A DNA stretch of 64,000 bases, taken from NCBI RefSeq assembly GCF_902833145.1, contig NZ_CADFEN010000007.1, forward strand, positions 186,001 through 250,000, given 5' to 3'. Position numbers and translations under genes: made by a program. Below the pieces are notes generated by a model. The model was given only the letters and a program-made list of their open reading frames with translations. It was not told where the DNA came from and did not search any database. Every line of letters begins with the position of its first letter. The stretch's first letter is position 1. Of the stretch, positions 47,316 to 56,608 are shown in pieces. Source of the DNA: Burkholderia sp. BCC0506. GTDB taxonomy: Bacteria > Pseudomonadota > Gammaproteobacteria > Burkholderiales > Burkholderiaceae.

Positions 47316-48026
47316 ATGTCTTTTCGCATCCTGCTCGTCGAAGACGACACCCGTCTGTCCACGCTGATCGCCGGCTACCTGCGCAAGAACGACTATGAAG
47401 TCGACACCGTGCTGCATGGTGACGCCGCGGTGCCGGCGATCCTGTCCATTCGTCCCGATCTCGTGATCCTCGACGTGAACCTGCCGGGCAAGGACGGCTT
47501 CGAAATCTGCCGCGAGGCGCGCAAGCAGTACGACGGCGTGATCATCATGGTGACGGCGCGCGACGAGCCGTTCGACGAGCTGCTCGGCCTCGAATTCGGC
47601 GCGGACGACTACGTGCACAAGCCGGTCGAGCCGCGCATCCTGCTCGCGCGGATCAAGGCGCAACTGCGCCGCGCGCCCGCGCGCGCGGCCGAGAGCACCG
47701 CGCCGCAGCCGGAGCGCTACGCGTTCGGCAAGTTCTCGATCGACCGCACCGACCGCACCGTCATGCTGCCCGACGGCAGCACGCCGGATCTGACGTCGGC
47801 CGAATTCGACCTGCTGTGGGCGCTCGTGTGTCATGCGGGCGAAGTCGTCAGCCGCGACGACCTGATGCTGCAGTTGCGCGGCGTCGAATTCGACGGTCTC
47901 GACCGCACGATCGACGGGCGCATCTCGAAGCTGCGCCGCAAGCTGCGCGACGACGCGAGCAACCCGCAGCGGATCAAGACGATCCGCAGCAAGGGTTATC
48001 AATTCAGCAAGCACGCATGGGAATGA
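47316..48026 (+). CDS. rstA: OmpR-family response regulator (RstA-like)
   Basis: This 236-aa protein has a receiver domain (LLVEDDTRL, phospho-acceptor Asp in LVILDVNLPGKDG, VTARD, Lys in DDYVHKPVEPR) and a winged-helix DNA-binding domain (LTSAEFDLLWALVCHAGEVV, then TIRSKGYQFS). It is paired with the sensor kinase 58 bp downstream. The RstA assignment rests on the form of its partner. An in-frame ATG at 47298 could add six residues. Confidence 0.88.
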   Translation: MSFRILLVEDDTRLSTLIAGYLRKNDYEVDTVLHGDAAVPAILSIRPDLVILDVNLPGKDGFEICREARKQYDGVIIMVTARDEPFDELLGLEFGADDYVHKPVEPRILLARIKAQLRRAPARAAESTAPQPERYAFGKFSIDRTDRTVMLPDGSTPDLTSAEFDLLWALVCHAGEVVSRDDLMLQLRGVEFDGLDRTIDGRISKLRRKLRDDASNPQRIKTIRSKGYQFSKHAWE

Positions 48027-48084
48027 CGGCGCGCGACGCCGTCACGTCCCGCGCGGGCATTCCGCCCGCCGGCCGGGAGCCGCG

Positions 48085-49215
48085 ATGATTCGACGAACCC
48101 GTTCGCACCCCGATGCCCCGCCGCTGACGGCGCTGCGCTACGTCAAATGGCGCTGGCTGCATTTCCGTCGCGCGTGGACCGACACGCGCGCCGACCGCAT
48201 TCCGAGCTGGTCGCGGCTGTACGTGCGCACCTACCTGCATCTGCTCGGGCTCGTCCTGCTGACCGCGCTGGTGCCCGCGCTCGCGCTGTGCGTCGAGTTG
48301 TCGCCGCAGGTCGTGTGGCATGCATTCGACTCGCTGCCCGGCGACATCTGGATCGTGCTCGCGTTCGTGTTTACCGCGCCGGCGCTCGCCGCGTACCGGT
48401 GGATGCGGCCGGTCTGGTCGGATCTCGTGATGGTGCGCGAGCGGGCGATCGACTTCACCGGCGGACGCTTCAACACGCGCGCGCGCGAATCGCACAGCGT
48501 GATCATCGGCCCGCTCGCGCGCACGCTGAATGCGCTCGCGATGCGCATGGAGCGGCTGATCGCCGCGCAGCGCGACCTGACGAACGGCATCTCGCACGAA
48601 CTGCGCACGCCGCTCGCGCGCGTGCGCTTCGCGCTCGAAATGCTGCGCGAACCGGGTTCGGCGGTCGAATACCAGGGCGCGCTCGACAGCATCGCGCAGG
48701 ACGTGACCGAGCTCGAGGAGCTGATCGACATGAGCCTCACGTACGCCCGGCTCGAATACAGCTCGCTGCAATCGAACCTCGAGCTGACCGCGCCCGTCGC
48801 ATGGTTCGAGCACCAGGTGAACGACGCGCAACTGCTGTATCCGGACCGCGCGATCGAGTCGCGCGTCGAGATCACGTCGGACGTGCGCGTGAAGATGGAC
48901 CGGCGGTTGATGTCGTATGCGATGCGCAACCTGTTGCGCAACGCGAGCAAGTACGCGAAATCGCGGATCGTCGTCGGGATCTCGCTCGTGCACGGCAATA
49001 TCGGGATCTTCGTCGAGGACGACGGTCCCGGCGTGCCCGAGGCCGAGCGCGAACGGATCTTCGACGCGTTCGTGCGCCTGGATCGCCGTACCGGCGGCTA
49101 CGGGCTCGGCCTGTCGATCACGCGGCAGGTGCTCCATGCGCACAACGGACGGATCGCGGTGGTCGATCCGGTCGAGCTCGGCGGCGCGCGGTTCGAGATC
49201 AGCTGGCCGGTCTAG
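48085..49215 (+). CDS. rstB: Sensor histidine kinase (RstB-like)
   Basis: This 376-aa protein has two membrane helices (about 54-71 and 87-103) with a very short periplasmic loop, a HAMP-like linker, the H-box GISHELRTPLARVRFALEML, N-box LRNASKYAKSRI and G boxes EDDGPGVPEAERERIF and GGYGLGLSIT. The small sensing loop suggests it monitors the membrane or an interacting protein rather than a soluble ligand. It should phosphorylate the preceding response regulator. Confidence 0.88.
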   Translation: MIRRTRSHPDAPPLTALRYVKWRWLHFRRAWTDTRADRIPSWSRLYVRTYLHLLGLVLLTALVPALALCVELSPQVVWHAFDSLPGDIWIVLAFVFTAPALAAYRWMRPVWSDLVMVRERAIDFTGGRFNTRARESHSVIIGPLARTLNALAMRMERLIAAQRDLTNGISHELRTPLARVRFALEMLREPGSAVEYQGALDSIAQDVTELEELIDMSLTYARLEYSSLQSNLELTAPVAWFEHQVNDAQLLYPDRAIESRVEITSDVRVKMDRRLMSYAMRNLLRNASKYAKSRIVVGISLVHGNIGIFVEDDGPGVPEAERERIFDAFVRLDRRTGGYGLGLSITRQVLHAHNGRIAVVDPVELGGARFEISWPV

Positions 49216-49354
49216 GGCGGGCGCAGGCCCGTCATTGGCGTGAACGGGCCCGCGCTCCGTCTCGCGAGGGCCGACCCGCGGCCATCGTGAAGACGACGGC
49301 CGCTGGCGAGCGCACCGGCGCGACGAATGCCGCCGAAGCGGCATCCGCGCAGGC

Positions 49355-51757
49355 TCAGTAAGTACGGCCGAGCTGCAGGTAGAAGTTGCGGCGGCCGCCG
49401 GGGGCGAGCGCCACGCCGATGTAGACGGGCCCGAACGCGGTCGACAGGCTCGTGAAGAACGTGTAGCTCTGCTTGAGCGCGCCGCCGCCGATCTGCTGGC
49501 CGCTCGACCAGACGTTGCCGACTTCCGCGCTGGCGCCCACCGACAACGCCTTGACCGGCGATGCGTTGAACGTCATCAACTGGTTCATGTACGTGATCTG
49601 CCCGTACGCGAGTTCGTTGCCGTTCAGTTGGTCGGCCGCATAGGCGGACAGATGCTGGAAGCCGCCGAGCGTGAAGTTGAACGCATTGATCAGGTTGGTG
49701 CCGCCGATGCTCTTGCCGCCTTCGATCGTCGCGCTGACGCTGTGCCGGCCGAACTGCTGCGCAATCATCGCCTTGCCGTAGATCTCGGTATAAGGCGAGT
49801 TGTTGATCCCGTCGGCGAATTCCCGCGCCGAGCCGCCGTTGCGCGATACCAGCGAGCGTTCGACCCGCAGTTCGCCGAAATACCCCTTGCGCGGGAACAT
49901 CGGGTCGTCGAGCTGATCGATCACGAGCCGCGCCCGCGCGGTCAGCGCCTGGGACGTGAAGCTCGGCCACAGCAGCGTCTGGCCGCTGCCGTCGTCGAAC
50001 GGCACGTTGTAGGTCGGCGAGCCGTGCCCGGTCACGTAGCCGAGACCGATCCGGAAATCGCCGAGCCGCGCGATCGGCAGGCCGAAATCGATCCCCGCGC
50101 GCGCCGTCTGCATCAGGTACTGCGTGATCTTCACGTTGCCGGAGTCGTCGTACAGGTTCGCATAGCGGCGCTGGTATTCCGCGTACGGCGACAGGTAGAC
50201 GCCGTACGCGGTCGACAGCGGCTGGCGCAATTCGACGCGTGCCGACTGCAGGTCGCTGCCGATCGTCGTGTCCGCGCGGAATTCGAGCCCCGATTCCGTG
50301 AGCCACGGCCGCCGGTAGCCGACGTGCAGGCGGAAGCCGCCTTCGTCGGTCGAACTGCTCGACATGCCGAGCCCGAACAGCAGGAAGTTGGGCCCCCAGT
50401 ACTTCTCGCGCGCGTTGATCTCCAGCACGTTGTCGTCGCCGCGGCTCACGATCTGCTGCGTGACGCTCTCGAAGTTGCCGCCCGTCGTGAGCCCGAGCAG
50501 ATCCTGACTGACCGTCTTCGGATCGTAGATGTCGCCGGGCTTCACGTGCAGCGCATTGCTGACGACGCGCTTCGGCACGCCGCCGCTGGTCTTGATGTCG
50601 ATGCGCGTGATCCGGATCGGCGGCGGCAGCGGCTGCGCGTGCGCGGACCGGTAGGCCGCGTACTGTTCCGGCGTGAGCGCGAAACGCCGCAGCCTCGGCA
50701 GCGCCGCGGTCGCGGCGGCCGCGCCGGCGGCGATCGCCTGCTTCGCGTTCTGGAAATCGGTGAAGGCGAGCGAGCCGAGGTCCGGCGTGAGCAGCACGTC
50801 CTGCGCATCGAGCTGCTTGCGCTGCGCGGTCACGTTCTGGCGGATCAGGATGCCGACCATCTGCTGCATCACGTCCGCGGGCGACGCGAGCGCGTCGAGC
50901 GGGCGCAGTTGCGAGCCGATGTCCACGGCGATCACGACGTTCGCGCCCATCTGCCGCGCGGTATCGACGGGCAGGTTGCTGACGAGCCCGCCGTCCACGA
51001 GCGCGCGATCGTTGATCTCGGCCGGCGCGAACAGGCCCGGCATCGCCATGCTCGCGCGAATCGCGAGCGGCAGCGAGCCGTGGTCGAGCACGACCATCTG
51101 GCCGGTCTGCAGGTCGGTCGCGACCGCGCGATACGGAATCGGCAGGCGGTCGAACGGCTGGTTGGTCGGCACGGCGGCCGTCCAGTTCGCGAGCAGCGCC
51201 TGCAGCCGGTTGCCCTGAACGAGGCCGACCGGCGCCTTGACGCCTTTCTTGCCGAAGCCGAGCGTCAGCCCGTTGATGTACAGGCGCTCGTCCTCCCGGC
51301 TGGTTTGCGGCAGGTCCGCGCGGTCCGTCACGTCGAACGCGATATCCGCCAGGTTGACCTCCGACAGCCGCTTCTGCATCTCGTCGGCCGCCATCCCGCT
51401 CGCATACAGGCCGCCGACCACGGCGCCCATGCTGGTGCCCGCGATGCAGTCGATCGGGATCCGGTTGTCCTCCAGCACTTTCAGGACGCCGAGGTGTGCA
51501 TAGCCGCGCGCGCCGCCGCCGGACAGCACGAGGCCGATCGACGCGCGGCCGGCCGGGCCGCCGTCGGCCGTGCAGGTGTGCGTCGGCATGGCGGGTGCGG
51601 CGGCAGCCGGCGCGTTGGCTGCGGCCGCGACGGTCTGGGCCGCGGCCGGTTCGGCGGCCGGCACCGGTTGCGCGGCGACCGTGCAGCACCAGAAGGCAAC
51701 GAGCGCCGTGCAGAGCGGGCGCACCGGTGCCCAGCGGAAGGAAACGGTCGCTGTCAT
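49355..51757 (-). CDS. Patatin-like phospholipase with C-terminal beta-barrel (PlpD-type, type Vd)
   Basis: This 800-aa protein has a signal peptide (about 1-29), then a patatin lipase domain with oxyanion loop GGGARG (80-85), nucleophile GTSMG (Ser109) and catalytic Asp in VDGGLVSN. A POTRA-like domain (IRITRIDIKTSGGVPKRVV) follows, then a 16-strand Omp85-type barrel ending with an aromatic residue (FYLQLGRTY). This is the PlpD architecture, in which the barrel exports its own lipase. It lies convergent with the histidine kinase gene. Confidence 0.92.
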   Translation of the reverse strand: MTATVSFRWAPVRPLCTALVAFWCCTVAAQPVPAAEPAAAQTVAAAANAPAAAAPAMPTHTCTADGGPAGRASIGLVLSGGGARGYAHLGVLKVLEDNRIPIDCIAGTSMGAVVGGLYASGMAADEMQKRLSEVNLADIAFDVTDRADLPQTSREDERLYINGLTLGFGKKGVKAPVGLVQGNRLQALLANWTAAVPTNQPFDRLPIPYRAVATDLQTGQMVVLDHGSLPLAIRASMAMPGLFAPAEINDRALVDGGLVSNLPVDTARQMGANVVIAVDIGSQLRPLDALASPADVMQQMVGILIRQNVTAQRKQLDAQDVLLTPDLGSLAFTDFQNAKQAIAAGAAAATAALPRLRRFALTPEQYAAYRSAHAQPLPPPIRITRIDIKTSGGVPKRVVSNALHVKPGDIYDPKTVSQDLLGLTTGGNFESVTQQIVSRGDDNVLEINAREKYWGPNFLLFGLGMSSSSTDEGGFRLHVGYRRPWLTESGLEFRADTTIGSDLQSARVELRQPLSTAYGVYLSPYAEYQRRYANLYDDSGNVKITQYLMQTARAGIDFGLPIARLGDFRIGLGYVTGHGSPTYNVPFDDGSGQTLLWPSFTSQALTARARLVIDQLDDPMFPRKGYFGELRVERSLVSRNGGSAREFADGINNSPYTEIYGKAMIAQQFGRHSVSATIEGGKSIGGTNLINAFNFTLGGFQHLSAYAADQLNGNELAYGQITYMNQLMTFNASPVKALSVGASAEVGNVWSSGQQIGGGALKQSYTFFTSLSTAFGPVYIGVALAPGGRRNFYLQLGRTY

Positions 51758-52028
51758 GGTGAAAATACCTGGCGTGATCGTGCGTCTGAGGCCTGCCGGG
51801 TGCAGGCAAGACCGAGAGATTACCGTGTTTTACAGGCCCGACGCGAGAGGCCGGTGCGTAGCCGGACGCGCCCGAAACGCCGTTTTCGGCAATTTCGTCG
51901 CGAAAAAATCATGAGAATTGCCTAAAGTATCGGAACGAATTGCCGCTAAGCTCGTGATGGGGCGGCATGGACGCGCGGCAAAACGTGCGGCGCGGCCGTC
52001 CCGGCCCGTTCCCTCACAAAGGTTTGAT

Positions 52029-53063
52029 ATGTCGACACCGCTGTTCGGAAAGTTGTTTGCGCAACCCGTTGCGATCGACCCGGGAACGGCGAGTACGCGG
52101 ATTTACACGCACGAGCGCGGCGTGGTGCTGAACCAGCCGTCGGTCGTCTGCTTCCGCAAGGGCGGTGCGAGCGACGCGCGGCCGACGCTCGAGGCCGTCG
52201 GCGAGCTCGCGAAGGCGCTGCTCGGCCGCGAACCGGGGCATCTCGAAGCCGTGCGCCCCATGCGCCACGGCGTGATCGCGGACGCGCACGCGGCCGAGCA
52301 GATGATCCGCAGCTTCATCGACATGTCGCGCACGCGCTCGCGCTTCGGCCGCCGCGTCGAGGTCACGTTGTGCGTGCCGTCCGACGCGACGGCCGTCGAG
52401 CGCCGCGCGATCCGCGACGCCGCGTTCGCGGCCGGCGTGTCGGAGGTCGAACTGATCGAGGAATCGCTGGCGGCCGGGCTCGGGGCGGGTTTGCCGGTGA
52501 CCGAGCCGGTCGGCTCGATGGTGATCGACATCGGCGGCGGGACGACCGAAGTCGCGGTCATCGCGCTCGGCGGCATCGTGTATCGAGAGGCGATCCGCGT
52601 CGGCGGCAGCCAGTTCGACGCGGCGATCGTCAACCATGTCCGCAACCTGTACGGCGTGCTGCTCGGCGAACAGACGGCGGAGCACGTCAAGCAGACGATC
52701 GGCGCGGCCACCAGCGCGGTGCCGCGCACGTCGACCCGCGCCGTCGGCCGCGGCATCGGCGACGGCCTGCCGCGCTCGGTGGAGCTGTCGAATCACGACG
52801 TCGCGGACGCGTTGGCCGCGCCGCTCAAGCAGGTGATCGGCGCGGTGAAGTCGGTGCTGGAAAACGCGCCGGCCGAACTCGTGACCGACATCGCGAACCG
52901 CGGCGTGGTGCTCACCGGCGGCGGCGCGCTGCTCGCCGGTCTCGAACGCCTGCTGTACGACGAGACCGGGCTGGTCGCACGGATCGCCGACGAGCCGGCC
53001 ACGTGCGCGGTGCGCGGCGCCGGCGAGGCGATGGGGCGGCTCGCGATGTGCCCGGCCGATTGA
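52029..53063 (+). CDS. MreB-family paralogue
   Basis: This 344-aa protein has the actin-fold nucleotide motifs: VAIDPGTASTRIYTHERGVV (phosphate 1; canonical MreB has IDLGTANT), MVIDIGGGTTEVAVIALGG (phosphate 2), LIEESLAAGLGAG and VVLTGGGALLAGL (adenosine). Length is like MreB, but the sequence is clearly diverged and no mreC, mreD, mrdA or rodA gene is nearby, so it is probably an extra copy rather than the rod-shape locus. It starts after a CACAAAGG ribosome-binding stretch and could build a separate filament. Confidence 0.85.
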   Translation: MSTPLFGKLFAQPVAIDPGTASTRIYTHERGVVLNQPSVVCFRKGGASDARPTLEAVGELAKALLGREPGHLEAVRPMRHGVIADAHAAEQMIRSFIDMSRTRSRFGRRVEVTLCVPSDATAVERRAIRDAAFAAGVSEVELIEESLAAGLGAGLPVTEPVGSMVIDIGGGTTEVAVIALGGIVYREAIRVGGSQFDAAIVNHVRNLYGVLLGEQTAEHVKQTIGAATSAVPRTSTRAVGRGIGDGLPRSVELSNHDVADALAAPLKQVIGAVKSVLENAPAELVTDIANRGVVLTGGGALLAGLERLLYDETGLVARIADEPATCAVRGAGEAMGRLAMCPAD

Positions 53064-53091
53064 GCCGGGGCGGGGCAGGTCGGGTGTCAGC

Positions 53092-53425
53092 GTGCGGCGC
53101 ATCGACGGGCGCACGCGCCGCGCCGGCTTGCGCTCGACGTCGCAGTGCGGCTCGATCGCGAGCGGCCCCTTCACCGCGCGCGGCACGGTCGGCTGGCGGC
53201 ATGCGGTCGGCAACGTGCGGCCGTCGTCGGCGTTCACGTTCGCGAACGGCGGCACGTCGTTCCCGGTGTCGGGCGTGCCGATTGCGCGCGACGGCGCGGT
53301 GCCCGAAGCCGGCATCGACGCGAATCTCGCGAAGCGCCTGACGCGCGGCCTCACGTACAGCGGGGCAGGACGGCAGCGGCGTGCGCGGCGACGCGATCCT
53401 CGGCAACATCCCGTGGAAATTCTGA
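53092..53425 (+). pseudogene. Relic of an autotransporter beta-barrel C terminus
   Basis: The plus-strand translation contains TARGTVGWRHAVGNVRPSSA, then FANGGTSFPVSGVPIARDGA and AKRLTRGLTYSG, the last strands of an autotransporter beta domain. One frame change occurs at about 53360 (an extra G in AGCGGGGCAGG); in the shifted frame it continues SGQDGSGVRGDAILGNIPWKF and stops, with the typical aromatic last residue. No passenger or barrel start remains. The rest was probably deleted long ago. Confidence 0.75.
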
Positions 53426-53554
53426 CCGGCAGCTGATGCGCCCGTACGCGGCGCCGCGGCCGTTTCGGCGCTGCGCACGTTCGCCGTTCTGGCCTATCCT
53501 GTGCGAAACACGCGACGCGCGCCTCGCGCGTTGCGCCTCGACACAGGAGCATCG

Positions 53555-55777
53555 ATGCCGAATCACGCCGAAGCCACGACGACGCAGGCGCCGCAAGTCG
53601 CGCCGGTTCCCCCGACCACCGCGTCGGGTCCCGCTTTCATCGCGCCCGAAGCCGATCCGCAGGTCCTCGCGCGCAACAACCAGTACGTGCTGAAATCCGG
53701 CGACGCGTTCGTGGTCAGCGACGCGCTCGGCGACATCGGCGGGCATGACGACGGCCTGTTCGTCGACGACATGCGCGTGCTGTCGAAATGGCGCCTGACG
53801 TTCGGCGGCCGCGCGCCGTCGCTGCTGTCGGGCGCGACGAGCGCCGACAACGCGTCGTTCACCGCGCATCTGACGAACCGCCCGCTGCCGCCGCTCGGCG
53901 GCCACGAGACGCCCGAGGGCGTGATCCACATCGAGCGCATGCGCGTGCTCGCGGGCGACGTGCTGTACGAAGCGCTGACGCTGACGAACTACGGCGCGAG
54001 CGAAGCCGAGGTGCCGCTGTCCCTGTCGTTCGCGGCCGATTTCAAGGACATGTTCGAAGTGCGCGGCACGCAGCGGCCGAAGCGCGGCACGGTGGGCGCG
54101 CCGCGCGTCGACGCGGGCGCGGTGCGGCTGCGCTACGACGGCCTCGACGGCGTGGAGCGCAACGTGACCGTGCATTTCTCGCCGGCGCCCGACGCGCTGT
54201 CGGTCGATCGTGCCGACTACACGCTGACGATCGCCGCGCAGGCGTGCGTGTCGATCTACCTGACCGTCGATGCGACGCTCGGGCCCGCGCACGGCGAAGG
54301 GCCCGGATGCGGCCGCGTCGCGCTGCGCACGGCGCTCGTCGGCGTGCATCGCGAGATGCGGGCGCGGCGCGAGTCGATGGCGCGCGTGAACACCGGCAAT
54401 CCGCTGTTCGACGCCTGGCTCGACCGTTCGCTCGCGGATCTCGGGCTGCTCACGACGCAGCTCGACACGGGGCCGTACCCGTATGCGGGCATTCCGTGGT
54501 TCTCGACGCCGTTCGGCCGCGATGCGATCATCACGTCGCTGCAGATGCTGTGGCTGCAGCCGTCGCTCGCGCGCGGCGTGCTGCGTTTTCTCGCCGAGCA
54601 TCAGGCGCGCGAGACCTCCGCGTTCCGCGATGCCGAGCCCGGCAAGATCATGCACGAGTTCCGCCGCAGCGAGATGGCCGCGACGGGCGAGGTCCCGTTC
54701 GCGCTGTACTACGGCGGCGTCGACACGACTCCGCTGTTCATCGTCCTCGCGGGCGCCTATGTCGAACGCACCGGCGACGATGCGCTGATCGACGAGCTGT
54801 GGCCCGCGCTCGAGCGCGCCGCGCAATGGGTGATCGACAAGTGCGACCGCAATCCGTACGGACTGCTCGACTACCAGCGCACGTCGGAGCGCGGCCTCGC
54901 GAACCAGGGCTGGAAGGACAGCCACGATTCGGTGTTCCACGCGGACGGCCGCTTCCCGGACGGGCCGATCGCGCTCGTCGAGGTGCAGGCCTACGCGTGC
55001 GCGGCGCTCGACGCGATGTCGGCATGCTCGCACCGGCGCGGCCATGCGGCCGACGCGACGCGCTACGCGTTGCGCGCGAAGACGCTGCGCGACCAGGTCG
55101 ACGCGCTGTTCTGGATGCCGGAAGGCGATTTCTACGGGATCGCGCTCGACGGGCATGGCGAGCTGTGCCGCGTGTTCGCGTCGAACGCGGGGCATCTGCT
55201 CGCGTTCGGGCTGCCCGACGCCGAGCGCGGCGCGGCGGTCGCCGGCGTGCTGGGCTCGGCGCTGTTCCAGACGGGCTGGGGCATCCGCACGCTCGCGGCC
55301 GGCCAGCCGCGTTTCAACCCGATGGCCTATCACAACGGCTCGGTGTGGCCGCACGACAATGCGCTCATCGCGCGCGGCCTGGCGCGCTACGGCGACAAGA
55401 CGGCCGCGGTGAATCTGCTGCGTGCGCTGTTCGAGGCGGCGGTGAGCTTCGAGATGCGCCTGCCGGAACTCTTCTGCGGGTTTCCGCGCCGGCGCGGCGA
55501 GCCGCCGACCGCGTATCCGGTCGCCTGCCTGCCGCAGGCGTGGGCGGCCGGCGCGCCGTTCATGATGCTGCAGGCGTGCCTCGGCGTAAGCATCGACGCG
55601 TCGCGCCACGAGGTGCGCGTCGAGCGGCCGGCCTTGCCGGAAGGCGTCGACTGGCTGCGGATCGATGCGCTGCGCGTCGGCGACGAAACCGTGTCGCTGA
55701 CGTTCCGCCGCGTCGACGGGCAGGTCGTCGCGGCGGCGGAGCAGCCGGGCCGCGTGAAGGTGGTCGCGGTGCTGTAG
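53555..55777 (+). CDS. Amylo-alpha-1,6-glucosidase / glycogen-debranching-type protein
   Basis: This 740-aa protein has an N-terminal beta-rich domain (about 35-250, NNQYVLKSGDAFVVSDALGD, GLFVDDMRVLSKWRL) and an alpha/alpha-toroid domain with PYAGIPWFSTPFGRDAIITS, a NQGWKDSHDSVFHADG segment and YHNGSVWPHDNALIARGL, the pattern of bacterial amylo-alpha-1,6-glucosidases. It should remove alpha-1,6 branches from a glucan, or hydrolyse a related sugar linkage. No other glycogen gene is nearby. ACAGGAGCATCG precedes the start. Confidence 0.88.
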   Translation: MPNHAEATTTQAPQVAPVPPTTASGPAFIAPEADPQVLARNNQYVLKSGDAFVVSDALGDIGGHDDGLFVDDMRVLSKWRLTFGGRAPSLLSGATSADNASFTAHLTNRPLPPLGGHETPEGVIHIERMRVLAGDVLYEALTLTNYGASEAEVPLSLSFAADFKDMFEVRGTQRPKRGTVGAPRVDAGAVRLRYDGLDGVERNVTVHFSPAPDALSVDRADYTLTIAAQACVSIYLTVDATLGPAHGEGPGCGRVALRTALVGVHREMRARRESMARVNTGNPLFDAWLDRSLADLGLLTTQLDTGPYPYAGIPWFSTPFGRDAIITSLQMLWLQPSLARGVLRFLAEHQARETSAFRDAEPGKIMHEFRRSEMAATGEVPFALYYGGVDTTPLFIVLAGAYVERTGDDALIDELWPALERAAQWVIDKCDRNPYGLLDYQRTSERGLANQGWKDSHDSVFHADGRFPDGPIALVEVQAYACAALDAMSACSHRRGHAADATRYALRAKTLRDQVDALFWMPEGDFYGIALDGHGELCRVFASNAGHLLAFGLPDAERGAAVAGVLGSALFQTGWGIRTLAAGQPRFNPMAYHNGSVWPHDNALIARGLARYGDKTAAVNLLRALFEAAVSFEMRLPELFCGFPRRRGEPPTAYPVACLPQAWAAGAPFMMLQACLGVSIDASRHEVRVERPALPEGVDWLRIDALRVGDETVSLTFRRVDGQVVAAAEQPGRVKVVAVL

Positions 55778-55873
55778 CGCGGTGCTGCGCGAACGTTGCG
55801 CGATGTCGCGCCACGTTCGCGCGCGGCGGCATAGAATCGTGACATGACCCCTGAACGATGGCGGAGGTAGACG

Positions 55874-56125
55874 ATGACGACCGAGAACCGGCCCGACGAC
55901 GGCGAGCACAAGCTCGAGCATCTGGAAGCGGCGGTCGACCACCTGCACAAGTCGATCGAATCGCAGAGCATCGCGGTCGGCGCGGCGAAGGGCATCCTGT
56001 TCAGCCTGATCGAAACGCTCGGCGCGCTGATCGGCGATCCCGACTTGCCCGAGCATGCGCGTTCGGGCTACGAAGCGTTGCGCGACAAGGCGCGCGAACT
56101 GCGCGGCGGGCTCGACCGCCATTGA
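55874..56125 (+). CDS. Hypothetical small helical protein
   Basis: This 83-aa protein has a charged N-terminal helix (HKLEHLEAAVDHLHKSIESQ) followed by a hydrophobic stretch (GAAKGILFSLIETLGALIG) and a C-terminal charged helix ending in GGLDRH. No family was recognised. GGAGGTAGACG before the ATG is a strong RBS. It lies immediately upstream of the first group of 65-bp repeats. Confidence 0.65.
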   Translation: MTTENRPDDGEHKLEHLEAAVDHLHKSIESQSIAVGAAKGILFSLIETLGALIGDPDLPEHARSGYEALRDKARELRGGLDRH

Positions 56126-56182
56126 GGTGCGGGCGGCGCAGGCGCTGCCCGATTCGGCGGACGCAGCACAAAACCCCGTGCG

Positions 56183-56247
56183 CTCAATCAGTTAGGTGCC
56201 CGATACGCAGGATATCCACAAGCTTGCCAACACAAACTGTGGAGAAC
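56183..56247 (+). repeat. 65-bp repeat, copy 1
   Basis: The left half is degenerate (GCTCAATCAGTTAG) and the core reads ATATCCACA, AGCTTGCCAACACAAAC, TGTGGAGAA. It lies 57 bp after the 83-aa gene. Confidence 0.85.
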
Positions 56248-56355
56248 CGCCCGGCCTTCGGCCGGGTGCGCCGCGCGTGTGCCGCGTGCGGTTCGACGAC
56301 CGTTCCGGTGCCACACCAATGACCGGTCAAGGTCCGTGGATCGAATCCCCTTGTG

Positions 56356-56420
56356 TATCAAGATGTTACGCGTCAGATCTGACGGATATCCACAGGCTTG
56401 CCAACAAAATCTGTGGACAA
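56356..56420 (+). repeat. 65-bp repeat, copy 2
   Basis: The left half is the most diverged (TATCAAGATGTTACGCG); the core is ATATCCACA, GGCTTGCCAACAAAATC, TGTGGACAA. Confidence 0.85.
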
Positions 56421-56532
56421 CTCGCAATCGATTGCGTCGCAGGCGTTGAGGATCGGGCCGGAAGGCGACGGCTGCGCGCAGCCCGCGCGCAAAGGCTGCC
56501 CGCTCCGTGCATCGGCACGCGAATGCGTGCCC

Positions 56533-56597
56533 GATCAAGGGCTTAGGCGCCGGGTACCCAGGATATCCACATCCTTGCCAACACTTTCTGTGGACAA
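56533..56597 (+). repeat. 65-bp repeat, copy 3
   Basis: Left half GATCAAGGGCTTAGGCGCC; core ATATCCACA, TCCTTGCCAACACTTTC, TGTGGACAA. It ends 11 bp before the LysR (penR) stop codon on the other strand. Confidence 0.9.
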
Positions 56598-56608
56598 GCG
56601 CGGCCGCG

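Larger units (their letters stand above)
56126..56608. other. Intergenic region holding repeats 1 to 3
   Basis: This 483-bp stretch between convergent genes consists of three copies of the 65-bp repeat with GC-rich spacers of about 110 bp. No gene is supported. A short segment around 56331-56350 (GTGGATCGAATCCCC) looks like a tRNA T arm but has no matching acceptor stem. Confidence 0.7.

Noticed and set aside
56331-56375. Possible tRNA gene (T-arm-like GTGGATCGAATCCCC)
   Set aside because: No acceptor stem, anticodon arm or D arm can be formed around it.
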